This document shows, piece after piece, positions 1 through 5,410 of a DNA stretch of 6,562 nucleotides. Position 1 is the first letter of the stretch, and every line of letters begins with the position of its first letter. Location: NCBI GenBank assembly GCA_017999235.1, contig JAGOBN010000242.1, positions 1 to 6,562 of the forward strand, in the 5' to 3' direction. This DNA is from Anaerolineales bacterium. Its GTDB lineage: Bacteria; Chloroflexota; Anaerolineae; Anaerolineales; UBA6663. Under the pieces are notes generated by a model. That model worked only from the letters and a program-made list of their open reading frames with translations, ran no database searches and was not told where the DNA came from. Both the position numbers and the translations under genes were made by a program.

Positions 1-687
1 GTCTATGGCTTCGGCGTAGTCCACGGCGCGGTGTTCCCAATCCGCCAGGGCGGCCTGGCGCGCCAGGTGGCCGATCACCACCACCGCGACACCCAGGAAG
101 ACGGCGTATTCGCCGGGGAGCCGGCCGGCGAGCTGATTGTTGAGGCCCAACAGCGCGGCCAAGGGCAGGACGGCGGCCAGCGCCTGCCGCCGGCGCAGCA
201 GACTCCACATCAGCCAGGCGGCGGTCTGCCAGAGCAGCCCATACGCCAAAAAAACAAAGAGGCCGGTATCGCGCACGGCGGCGCCGCTGACGAAAGCGTT
301 GACCCAGGCGCTGGCGCGGTCACCCAGGGTCAGCGTCCGCGTGTGGATGTCCAGCCAGAGCGTGGGGATGAAAGGCAGATCGGCCAGCGGCGGGAATATC
401 CGGCCGGCCGCCTCGGCCGCCGCCGTCAGGGAGAGCGTCAGGCTGTACGCCAGCGCGAAGCGCGCCCGGTAACGCGAGAGGGCCAGCGCGGCCCCGCACG
501 CGGCGCCCCAGCCGAGACCGGCCGCGTAACGGCCGGCCTCCGGTACCCAGCCCGCTTGGGCGGTGCTGTGGGCCGCGATCCCCACCAGCGTCACCGCCAG
601 CAGACTCGTCAGGACGGGCGGCCAATGGCCGCGCCACCAGCGTTCCACCGGCGAAGGGGCCGGGTCCATAACGGCCGCCGCGCTCAT
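1..687 (-). CDS. TgpA-like transglutaminase membrane protein, N-terminal part (cut by left edge)
   Basis: The reading frame is open from an ATG at 687-685 to the left edge, giving 229 residues with no stop. The ATG overlaps the DUF58 stop codon as ATGA (684-687), so the two genes are probably translationally coupled. The protein is almost wholly membrane-embedded: hydrophobic segments lie at about residues 24-43, 50-69, 72-90, 140-163, 168-183 and 193-210. They are followed by a cytoplasm- or periplasm-facing stretch, WEHRAVDYAEAID, at 217-229. A multi-helix N-terminus directly behind a DUF58 gene is the layout of TgpA/DUF3488-type proteins, whose extracytoplasmic transglutaminase core and C-terminal DUF4129 follow the helices. 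That catalytic part lies outside the window, so the family call rests on operon context and topology rather than on a Cys-His-Asp triad. An unrelated polytopic membrane protein is the alternative. Confidence 0.7.
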   Translation of the reverse strand, partial: MSAAAVMDPAPSPVERWWRGHWPPVLTSLLAVTLVGIAAHSTAQAGWVPEAGRYAAGLGWGAACGAALALSRYRARFALAYSLTLSLTAAAEAAGRIFPPLADLPFIPTLWLDIHTRTLTLGDRASAWVNAFVSGAAVRDTGLFVFLAYGLLWQTAAWLMWSLLRRRQALAAVLPLAALLGLNNQLAGRLPGEYAVFLGVAVVVIGHLARQAALADWEHRAVDYAEAID

Positions 688-2087
688 CGCGGCCTCGTCT
701 GCAGCGCCGCTAGTTGCGCCTCCAGGGAGGGCGCGTTGCGCGGCGTTTGGCGCGCCACGGCGCGGCCGGTCCCCAGCGTCATAAACTCCCAGCGCCGCAG
801 GGTGCCGTAAACGGCCGCGATGGGCTGGACCTCGCCCCGGCGCACGACGCGGGCTGTCAGCCCCAGCTCCGCCAGCACCGGCACAAAAGGTTGGGCCGCG
901 CCGGCGCCGCCATGCGAGGCCGGGTCGATGAGAATGGCTTCGGCGCGCGCGCCGTGGTGGGCCATCCGCAGCCAGGCCTGCGCCCAGGCGACCGCCAGCG
1001 ACGGCGTCACAATCAAGATCAGATCACGCGGCGAGACGAGCACGCTGGCGCGGGTCAGCAGGCCGCTCAGCGGCAGGGTCTCCGGGGCTGGATGCAAAGG
1101 CGTTAACGCCTGGAGGTGATCCCAGAGGTAAGCCAGACCGGGGCGGGGCGGCGTGAGGCTGAGCTCCGCGCCGCGCGCCGCCATCAAGCCCACCGCCAGC
1201 CGGCGCTGCAACAGCTGGGCGGCCAGGGATGCGGCCAGCAAGACCACCAATTCTTCGGTGCCGTCGGCGCCGGCGCCGGCCTGGACGGCGGGATCAAAAT
1301 CCGCAATCACCCAGACGCGCGAGGTGGCTTCCGGCTCAAAGACCTTGGTGTAGAGCGCGCCGCGCCGCGCCGCGGTCCGCCAGTGAACGTGGCGCAGCGG
1401 ATCGCCGGGGACGTGCGGCCGGGCGGTGACGGCGTTGACGGTGGCGGCCGGCAGCGGTTGGCGCAGCAGTTGTTGTTCGCCGAGCGTGGGCGTGTGCGGC
1501 AGCAGTGAGCGGGGCAGGGCGGCCAGCGGCGGATAGACCACCAGCGTCTGCGTGCTGGCATAGCGCTGGCGGGCCAGGAACAGCCCCAGGGGATCGCCCA
1601 GGCGCAGCTCCCAATGGCCCAGCGTGAACGTGCCGCGCCGGGTGCACAGCGCGTGCGCGCGCCACGTGATCCGGCCGCCGCCTTCCACTGCGCGGACGCT
1701 GGCCAAACTGTAGCCGGGCAGGTCGGTGGGGTCCGCCACCTCCGCCCAGATAGCGGGCAGGGTGGAGCGGTTGATCAGGGTGAGGGTTTCTTCCAGCTCT
1801 TCGCCCACTTGCATGGCCGCGTAGCGCAGGGCGCGCTGGGCGGTGACCTGGCGCGCCAGGGAGCGGGTCCAGATAAAGCCGCTCAGGAGCAGGCCGGCCA
1901 CGGCCGCCACGGCCATGCTGGCTTCGGCCGTGGGCGTGGCCGCATACCACAGCAGCGCGGCGCCGAGGGCCAGGGCCGGCAGCCAGCCGCGCAGTTCAAT
2001 GGTGATCTCGCGCTCGGCTTCGACCCGGCGCCAGACGATGGGACGCGCTAGGCGGGCGCGCCCGGCGGACCACAAGCGGCGGATCAT
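684..2087 (-). CDS. DUF58 domain-containing protein
   Basis: This is a conserved bacterial protein with two N-terminal membrane helices and a C-terminal cytoplasmic von Willebrand A-like fold; its molecular function is unsettled. Numbered from the GTG at 2093, the helices are at about residues 37-52 and 58-76. A beta-rich region, 85-200, contains ETLTLINRS. The DUF58 signature is at 229-245 (PGDPLRHVHWRTAARRG), followed by TKVFEPE and then WVIADFDP (261-268), the vWA-like first strand. The length, about 467-469 residues, is normal for Chloroflexota-type members. Two starts are possible: GTG at 2093 or ATG at 2087. I chose the ATG because the TATAAT at 2101-2096 would place the transcript start near 2089, downstream of the GTG, which implies a nearly leaderless mRNA. 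It is first in an operon with the TgpA-like gene. DUF58, TgpA and MoxR genes commonly cluster; no MoxR gene adjoins it here. Confidence 0.9.
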   Translation of the reverse strand: MIRRLWSAGRARLARPIVWRRVEAEREITIELRGWLPALALGAALLWYAATPTAEASMAVAAVAGLLLSGFIWTRSLARQVTAQRALRYAAMQVGEELEETLTLINRSTLPAIWAEVADPTDLPGYSLASVRAVEGGGRITWRAHALCTRRGTFTLGHWELRLGDPLGLFLARQRYASTQTLVVYPPLAALPRSLLPHTPTLGEQQLLRQPLPAATVNAVTARPHVPGDPLRHVHWRTAARRGALYTKVFEPEATSRVWVIADFDPAVQAGAGADGTEELVVLLAASLAAQLLQRRLAVGLMAARGAELSLTPPRPGLAYLWDHLQALTPLHPAPETLPLSGLLTRASVLVSPRDLILIVTPSLAVAWAQAWLRMAHHGARAEAILIDPASHGGAGAAQPFVPVLAELGLTARVVRRGEVQPIAAVYGTLRRWEFMTLGTGRAVARQTPRNAPSLEAQLAALQTRPR

Positions 2088-2095
2088 ATCCACGG

Positions 2096-2101
2096 ATTAT
2101 A
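2096..2101 (-). promoter_or_regulatory. -10 box TATAAT for the DUF58-TgpA operon
   Basis: On the minus strand a perfect TATAAT, followed by CC, lies at 2101-2096 in otherwise very GC-rich DNA. Standard spacing puts the start of transcription near 2089, two bases before the ATG at 2087, so the message would be leaderless or nearly so. No good -35 hexamer is visible about 17 bases upstream (the best stretch reads TTCGAT). The position at the head of the operon supports the call. Confidence 0.5.
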
Positions 2102-2103
2102 AT
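2098..2103 (+). promoter_or_regulatory. -10 box TATAAT for the dihydroorotate-dehydrogenase-like gene
   Basis: The same AT island, ATTATAAT at 2096-2103, reads TATAAT on the plus strand at 2098-2103. Transcription would start near 2110 and give a leader of about 19 bases before the ATG at 2129. This excludes the in-frame ATG at 2102, which lies inside the box itself. No convincing -35 element or strong Shine-Dalgarno sequence is visible. Confidence 0.5.
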
Positions 2104-2128
2104 GCTCGCGCCCGCCCGGATCGAACAC

Positions 2129-2938
2129 ATGCCCACCCCTTGGATTGAACTCGCCCCCCAGCACAAGCACGGCCTGACGCTGGCGCGTCCGCTGCTCAAC
2201 GCCGCCGGCACGCTGGGTTTTGCGGGCGAAGCGCGCGGCGCGGCGGCGCTGCCGGCCTTGGGCGCGTTTATCACCAACCCGTTTACCTGGCTGCCGCGCA
2301 CGCCGGCCGCGCCCCCGAATGTGGCGCCGCAGCCGGACGGCGTGCTGATCCACACCGGCCTGCCCAACCCCGGCCTGCGCGCCGGCCTGCGGCGGCATGC
2401 GCGGGAGTGGGCGCGCGAGTTTCGGCGGCTGGGCCTGCCGGTCCTAGTCCATCTGGCGGCCACCACCCCCGCCGACGTGCGCCGCAGTCTGGAGCTGCTG
2501 GAGCGCGCCGAAGGCGTGCAGGGGCTGGAGTTGGGCGTGCGGGATGAGCTGGCCGGGGATGATTTGACCGCGCTGGTGCGCGCGGCGCGCGGCGGGCCGC
2601 CGCTGGTGGTGCGCGTGCCGGCGGCGCGGGCGGTGGAATTGGCGGCGCTGGCCGTGCGCGCCGGCGCTGATGCGTTGACGGTGGGCGCGCCGGAGCGCGT
2701 GACGCGGGAGGTGGCGGGCCGGCCGATCACCGGCCGGCTGTATGGGCCGGGCCAGTTTCCGGCGGCTTTGAAGGCGGTGGAAGCGGTGCTGGCCCTGGGG
2801 TTGGATGTGCCGGTGATCGGGGCGGGCGGGGTGTTCGCGCCCGAACAGGTGGAGGCGCTCTTGGCGGCCGGCGCGGCGGCCGTGCAGTTGGATGCGGTGC
2901 TGTGGCGGGCGCCGGCCTGGCTCAGCGCTCCAGGATGA
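2129..2938 (+). CDS. Dihydroorotate dehydrogenase-like FMN-binding TIM-barrel protein, probably not a true PyrD
   Basis: The 269-residue protein starts MPTPWIELAP. It follows the class 1 dihydroorotate dehydrogenase plan: NAAGTLGF at 24-31 (N-terminal flavin loop), GAFITNPFTWLPRTP at 45-59, GVLIHTGLPNPG at 71-82, IGAGGVF at 230-236 and GAAAVQLDAVLW at 248-259 (C-terminal phosphate-binding loops). Key residues of real PyrD are absent. The flavin/orotate lysine of the V-T-K-T motif is Asn50. The N-x-x-G-L-x-N-P-G asparagine is replaced (IHTGLPNPG). The N-x-S-C/S-P-N catalytic-base loop is missing where the protein reads GLELGVRDEL (132-141). It may therefore bind FMN but act on another substrate, or have a non-catalytic role. 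I recall similar proteins in Chloroflexota labelled dihydroorotate dehydrogenase or nitronate monooxygenase. I prefer the start at 2129 over the in-frame ATG at 2102, which lies inside the promoter. It is transcribed divergently from the DUF58 gene and its end overlaps dtd by 17 bases. Confidence 0.8.
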   Translation: MPTPWIELAPQHKHGLTLARPLLNAAGTLGFAGEARGAAALPALGAFITNPFTWLPRTPAAPPNVAPQPDGVLIHTGLPNPGLRAGLRRHAREWAREFRRLGLPVLVHLAATTPADVRRSLELLERAEGVQGLELGVRDELAGDDLTALVRAARGGPPLVVRVPAARAVELAALAVRAGADALTVGAPERVTREVAGRPITGRLYGPGQFPAALKAVEAVLALGLDVPVIGAGGVFAPEQVEALLAAGAAAVQLDAVLWRAPAWLSAPG

Positions 2939-3359
2939 TGGTCACCGGGCCGGCGTTGAGGATCTCCACCAGCATCTCGGCCCGGAAGCGCCCGGTCTGC
3001 ACCGGCACGCCCTGAGCGGCCAGCCGCTCGGCGAAGCGCGCCACCAAAGGCTCGGCCTGTTCCGGCGCGGCGGCCTCGATAAATGACGGGCGCCGGCCCT
3101 TCTCGGCATTCGCATACAGCGTGAATTGCGAGATCACCAGGGCGCTGCCCCCGCTCTCCAGCACCGAGCGGTTCATCTTCCCGGCCTCATCTTCAAAAAT
3201 CCGCAGATTAGCCGTCTTCTCGGCCAGCCAATCCGCCTGGGCGGCGGTGTCGCCGGCGCGCACGCCGGCCAGGATCACCAGGCCGGGGCCGATGGCGCCC
3301 AGCTGGTTGCCGGCCACGCTGACCGCGCCGCGTTGGACGCGCTGCAGGATGAGGCGCAT
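2922..3359 (-). CDS. dtd: D-aminoacyl-tRNA deacylase (DTD)
   Basis: This enzyme hydrolyses the ester bond of D-aminoacyl-tRNAs (D-Tyr, D-Trp, D-Phe and others, and Gly mischarged on tRNA-Ala), freeing the tRNA and keeping D-amino acids out of proteins; it is cytosolic and homodimeric. The 145-residue length matches the family. It opens MRLILQRVQRGAVSV. It has the S-Q-x-T motif as S77-Q78-F79-T80 within SQFTLYA, then KGRRPSF (87-93), TGRFRAEM (122-129) and the Gly-cisPro motif N-A-G-P-V-T at 135-140, whose GP enforces chirality. Every hallmark is present. The start is the ATG at 3359-3357; no clear Shine-Dalgarno precedes it. The gap to the upstream gene is 20 bases on the same strand, so translation may rely on the upstream message. 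The sequence suggests it is the last gene of the trpS operon. Its end converges on, and overlaps by 17 bases, the flavoprotein-like gene. Confidence 0.97.
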   Translation of the reverse strand: MRLILQRVQRGAVSVAGNQLGAIGPGLVILAGVRAGDTAAQADWLAEKTANLRIFEDEAGKMNRSVLESGGSALVISQFTLYANAEKGRRPSFIEAAAPEQAEPLVARFAERLAAQGVPVQTGRFRAEMLVEILNAGPVTIILER

Positions 3360-3379
3360 GAGCGGTCGGCCAGGCCGCG

Positions 3380-4228
3380 TTACTTGCCGCGGTCCACGAC
3401 GGCTTTGACGAGCTTGACGGCGATGCCGCCGCCGGGCACCAGCATGCTCACCGCGTCGGCGGTCACGTCAAAGAGCAGATCGCGGGAGACGAGCCCCTTG
3501 ATCTGATCGCTGAGTTTTTTGCCGCCGGTCCGCATCTCGCCGGTGAGCGCGTCAAATTCCACGATGGCGCGCTTGTTCTTGGCCGCCCACTCGTACTCAA
3601 AGGCGTAGACCGGCCGGAAGTTCAGGTCGATGGCCTCCACGTCCACACGCTCCTCGTGGATCACCTGGGCGTTCTGCACCGGTTTGACGGCCTCGGTCAT
3701 CACCTGGCGCACGACGGCGGTGGCGCGCACCTGCGGCGGCACCACCAGCACGCCGGCGGGCGTGAAGGCCGCCAGGTCCGCGATCTCGGTCTTGGAGAAA
3801 TTGATCAGCCGGCTGTAATCCGCGCGCTCACCCGTCAGGCCGTCGAAGGTCTGGGTGACGCGGTAGTCCTGCTGGCAGTGTTCGGTGCCGGCCAGGGCGA
3901 ACGCCGGCCCGCCTTTGGCGCGCGGGTCCACGGCCAGCTCCTGGCCCAGCACCGTCACCTTCATCACGTCCGGCCCGCCCACCAGGACGCTAAAGGTGCG
4001 GGTGCGGTCGTAGACGGTGCGGGACGCGATGCTGATGTGCCAGAAGGATTCCAGCCGGTTCTCCACCGAGACGAGCTGGATCTCCTCCGGCTTGGGGCGC
4101 GAGAGCAGGGCGCCCACGGTGCCGGCCACGTGGGTGGTCTTCTTTTGGTCCACGCGGTCGCGCGCCACCTCCGGCGAGAATTGAGGCACGAAGTGGAAAG
4201 CTTTTTCGGCGGCGAGGGCGATTTCCAT
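3380..4228 (-). CDS. Uncharacterised protein of 282 residues between trpS and dtd
   Basis: I do not recognise a characterised family. The protein starts at an ATG with a GAGGAG ribosome-binding site 9 bases upstream, so the start is secure. There is no signal peptide and no clear membrane helix, so it is probably cytosolic. The first 50 residues are charged and contain FVPQFSPEVARDRVDQKK (12-29). Residues 55-100 look like beta strands. Residues 203-232 contain NFRPVYAFEYEW and then KNKRAIVEFDALTGEM, a pattern reminiscent of PepSY-like or related small beta domains (aromatic strand, then a D-x-x-T-G-E turn). A short copy of the same turn may occur at 129-134 (DGLTGE). The C-terminus, 250-282, is a hydrophobic/amphipathic helix around a PGGG turn, which might touch a membrane or partner. 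It lies 72 bases after trpS and 20 bases before dtd, so it is probably co-transcribed with both. A role in tRNA quality control is only a contextual guess. Confidence 0.85.
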   Translation of the reverse strand: MEIALAAEKAFHFVPQFSPEVARDRVDQKKTTHVAGTVGALLSRPKPEEIQLVSVENRLESFWHISIASRTVYDRTRTFSVLVGGPDVMKVTVLGQELAVDPRAKGGPAFALAGTEHCQQDYRVTQTFDGLTGERADYSRLINFSKTEIADLAAFTPAGVLVVPPQVRATAVVRQVMTEAVKPVQNAQVIHEERVDVEAIDLNFRPVYAFEYEWAAKNKRAIVEFDALTGEMRTGGKKLSDQIKGLVSRDLLFDVTADAVSMLVPGGGIAVKLVKAVVDRGK

Positions 4229-4237
4229 AGCGGTAAA

Positions 4238-4243
4238 CTCCTC
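4238..4243 (-). promoter_or_regulatory. Ribosome-binding site GAGGAG of the 282-residue protein
   Basis: On the minus strand GAGGAG is followed by nine bases and then the ATG at 4228-4226. It is one of the clearest Shine-Dalgarno sites in the window and fixes the start of this gene. Confidence 0.75.
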
Positions 4244-4255
4244 GTTCCAAAGTGG

Positions 4256-4293
4256 CCCAATCCCACGGCCAACGCTGGGCGTTGGTGATTGGG
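4256..4293 (-). terminator. Hairpin just after the trpS stop; possible attenuator or partial terminator
   Basis: This is an inverted repeat in the trpS-to-282-residue-protein gap. The outer arms are CCCAATC (4256-4262) and GATTGGG (4287-4293), 7 pairs. The inner arms are CCAACGC (4269-4275) and GCGTTGG (4279-4285), 7 pairs around a 3-base loop, with a one-sided bulge between the two stems. On the transcribed strand it begins 7 bases after the trpS stop codon. No U-run follows (the next bases read CCACTTTGG), so it is not a classic intrinsic terminator. It may tune the level of the downstream genes, protect the mRNA 3' end or be a processing site. Confidence 0.35.
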
Positions 4294-4300
4294 ATTTGAA

Positions 4301-5284
4301 CTACGGCAGGCCCAGCGCGTCGCGGACCTCCGTCATCGTCTGTTCGGCCAGCGCGCGGGCGCGGCCGGCGCCATCTTCCAGGATATCCCAAACCTGCTGC
4401 GGGCTTTGCGCCAGCTCGGCGCGGCGCGCGCGGAACGGCTCCAGGTGGGCGTTGATGTTCTTGGCCAGGAGCTTCTTGCAGTCCACACAGCCGATGCCGG
4501 CCCGCCGGCACTCGGTGTCAATCATCGGCAGGTCGCCGGGCGAGAAGGTCTTGTGCAGGCTGAAGACGTTGCAGACCTCCGGCCGGCCGGGGTCGGTGCG
4601 GCGCTGGCGCTGCGGGTCGGTGACCATGGTCATCACCTTGGCCTGGGTTTCGGCCGGCGCGGCCGCCAGCTCGATGTGGTTGTTCAGGCTCTTGCCCATC
4701 TTCTGCTGGCCGTCCGTGCCGAGCACCTTGGGGTACTCGGTATTCTTCATCTGCGGCTCGATCAGCACCGGTTTTTTGGTGCGGAAGTTGAAGGTCCGCA
4801 CGATCTCACGCGTGAACTCCAGGTGCGAGGCCTGGTCCACCCCCACCGGCACGGTATCCGCCTTGTAGAGCGTGATATCGGCCGCCATCAGCACCGGGTA
4901 GCCGACCAGGCCGTAGTTGACGTTGTGCGGCTGCTGGGCCACCTTCTCCTTGAAGGTGGGCAGATCGGTCAGCTTGCCCAGCGGCGTGAACATGCTCAGG
5001 ATGGTGTGCAGCTCGGTCACCTGCGGCACATGGCTCTGGACGAACATGATGGTCTCGGCCGGCCGGATGCCGGCCGCCAGCCAGTCCAGGGCCATTTCGG
5101 CCGTGTTCTGGCGCAGGTTCTCGGTCTCGTCCAGGGTGGTCAGCGCGTGCAGATCCACGATGCAGTACACGCACTCGTAATCATCCTGCAAAGCGACGTA
5201 GTTCTTGATGGCGCCCAGGTAGTTGCCCAGGTGTTGGCGGCCCGTGGGACGGGCGCCGGAAAAGACACGGCCCTTCTTCGGCAT
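4301..5284 (-). CDS. trpS: Tryptophanyl-tRNA synthetase with a probable [4Fe-4S] cluster
   Basis: This class Ic synthetase charges tRNA-Trp with L-tryptophan using ATP, in the cytosol, as a homodimer. The 327 residues match the bacterial family. The HIGH-type motif is in PTGRQHLGNY (13-22, with H18-L19-G20-N21). The KMSKS loop is present as KMGKS (195-199), retaining both lysines. The tail contains RTDPGRPEVCNVF and the helical anticodon-recognition region. Four cysteines, C238, C259, C266 and C269, form C-x20-C-x6-C-x2-C. This nearly matches the C-x22-C-x6-C-x2-C that holds a [4Fe-4S] cluster near the anticodon-binding region in the Thermotoga maritima enzyme, so cluster binding is inferred. 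The start is the ATG at 5284-5282 with GAGGAG 12 bases upstream, a rather long spacing. It is the first gene of a likely operon with the 282-residue protein and dtd, driven by the TATAAT at 5323-5318. No T-box leader fits the short leader of about 27 bases. Confidence 0.98.
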   Translation of the reverse strand: MPKKGRVFSGARPTGRQHLGNYLGAIKNYVALQDDYECVYCIVDLHALTTLDETENLRQNTAEMALDWLAAGIRPAETIMFVQSHVPQVTELHTILSMFTPLGKLTDLPTFKEKVAQQPHNVNYGLVGYPVLMAADITLYKADTVPVGVDQASHLEFTREIVRTFNFRTKKPVLIEPQMKNTEYPKVLGTDGQQKMGKSLNNHIELAAAPAETQAKVMTMVTDPQRQRRTDPGRPEVCNVFSLHKTFSPGDLPMIDTECRRAGIGCVDCKKLLAKNINAHLEPFRARRAELAQSPQQVWDILEDGAGRARALAEQTMTEVRDALGLP

Positions 5285-5317
5285 AACGCTGTATCGCTCC
5301 TCAAATAAGATAGGGGG

Positions 5318-5323
5318 ATTATA
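5318..5323 (-). promoter_or_regulatory. -10 box TATAAT for trpS operon
   Basis: A perfect minus-strand TATAAT at 5323-5318 is followed by CC, as in the DUF58 promoter. Transcription would start near 5311 and give a leader of about 27 bases containing GAGGAG (5302-5297). No convincing -35 hexamer is visible in the GC-rich stretch upstream. Confidence 0.6.
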
Positions 5324-5325
5324 CT
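5320..5325 (+). promoter_or_regulatory. Possible -10 box TATACT for the small membrane protein gene
   Basis: The AT island that gives TATAAT on the minus strand also reads TATACT on the plus strand at 5320-5325. A start near 5332 would give a leader of about 79 bases. There is no -35 match, so this is weaker than the trpS promoter; the gene needs a promoter in this gap and no better candidate is seen. Confidence 0.35.
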
Positions 5326-5373
5326 GTGCGCGCGCCGGGCCGGGTACTGGCGCGGCTCGGAATTGGGTTTTAC

Positions 5374-5392
5374 CGCGCCGGCCTCTGGCGCG
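5374..5392 (+). other. Leader hairpin before the small membrane protein gene
   Basis: The arms CGCGCC (5374-5379) and GGCGCG (5387-5392) can pair over a 7-base loop, ending about 8 bases before the Shine-Dalgarno sequence. It could keep the ribosome-binding site unpaired or stabilise the leader, but six-pair GC stems are expected by chance in DNA this rich in G and C. Confidence 0.25.
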
Positions 5393-5399
5393 CCGATTG

Positions 5400-5406
5400 A
5401 AGGAGG
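5400..5406 (+). promoter_or_regulatory. Ribosome-binding site AAGGAGG of the small membrane protein
   Basis: AAGGAGG ends four bases before the ATG at 5411. It is a near-perfect Shine-Dalgarno match. It selects this ATG over the in-frame ATG at 5363, which has no such site. Confidence 0.8.
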
Positions 5407-5410
5407 GCGC

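Noticed and set aside
31..810. Long plus-strand open frame opposite the TgpA-like and DUF58 genes
   Set aside because: It is a low-complexity product rich in Gln, Arg and Gly, as expected of the antisense of a GC-rich gene. The minus-strand frame gives clear membrane helices and a coupled start.
2102..2104. Upstream in-frame ATG for the flavoprotein-like gene
   Set aside because: It lies inside the TATAAT box at 2098-2103, so it could not be in the transcript. The nine extra residues do not look family-like.
1996..2730. A 244-codon minus-strand open frame over the flavoprotein-like gene and promoter
   Set aside because: Rich in Arg, Ala, Ser and Pro without motifs, and it runs through the promoter and the DUF58 start. 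It is a shadow of the plus-strand gene.
2718..2738. Perfect 8-pair hairpin GCCGGCCG / CGGCCGGC
   Set aside because: It is inside the flavoprotein-like coding region and made of the very common CGGCCGGC word of this DNA, so it needs no regulatory explanation.
4291..4302. Minus-strand AGTTCAAATCCC resembling a tRNA T-loop
   Set aside because: The flanks do not pair as a T-stem, and the bases overlap the trpS stop. There is no acceptor or anticodon arm.
4289..5308. A 339-codon plus-strand open frame covering trpS
   Set aside because: Antisense of an unmistakable TrpRS. It has many His, Leu and Gly residues and no recognisable domain.
5285..5410. T-box or tryptophan attenuator upstream of trpS
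   Set aside because: The predicted leader is only about 27 bases, with no specifier loop, no T-box sequence and no Trp-codon leader peptide.
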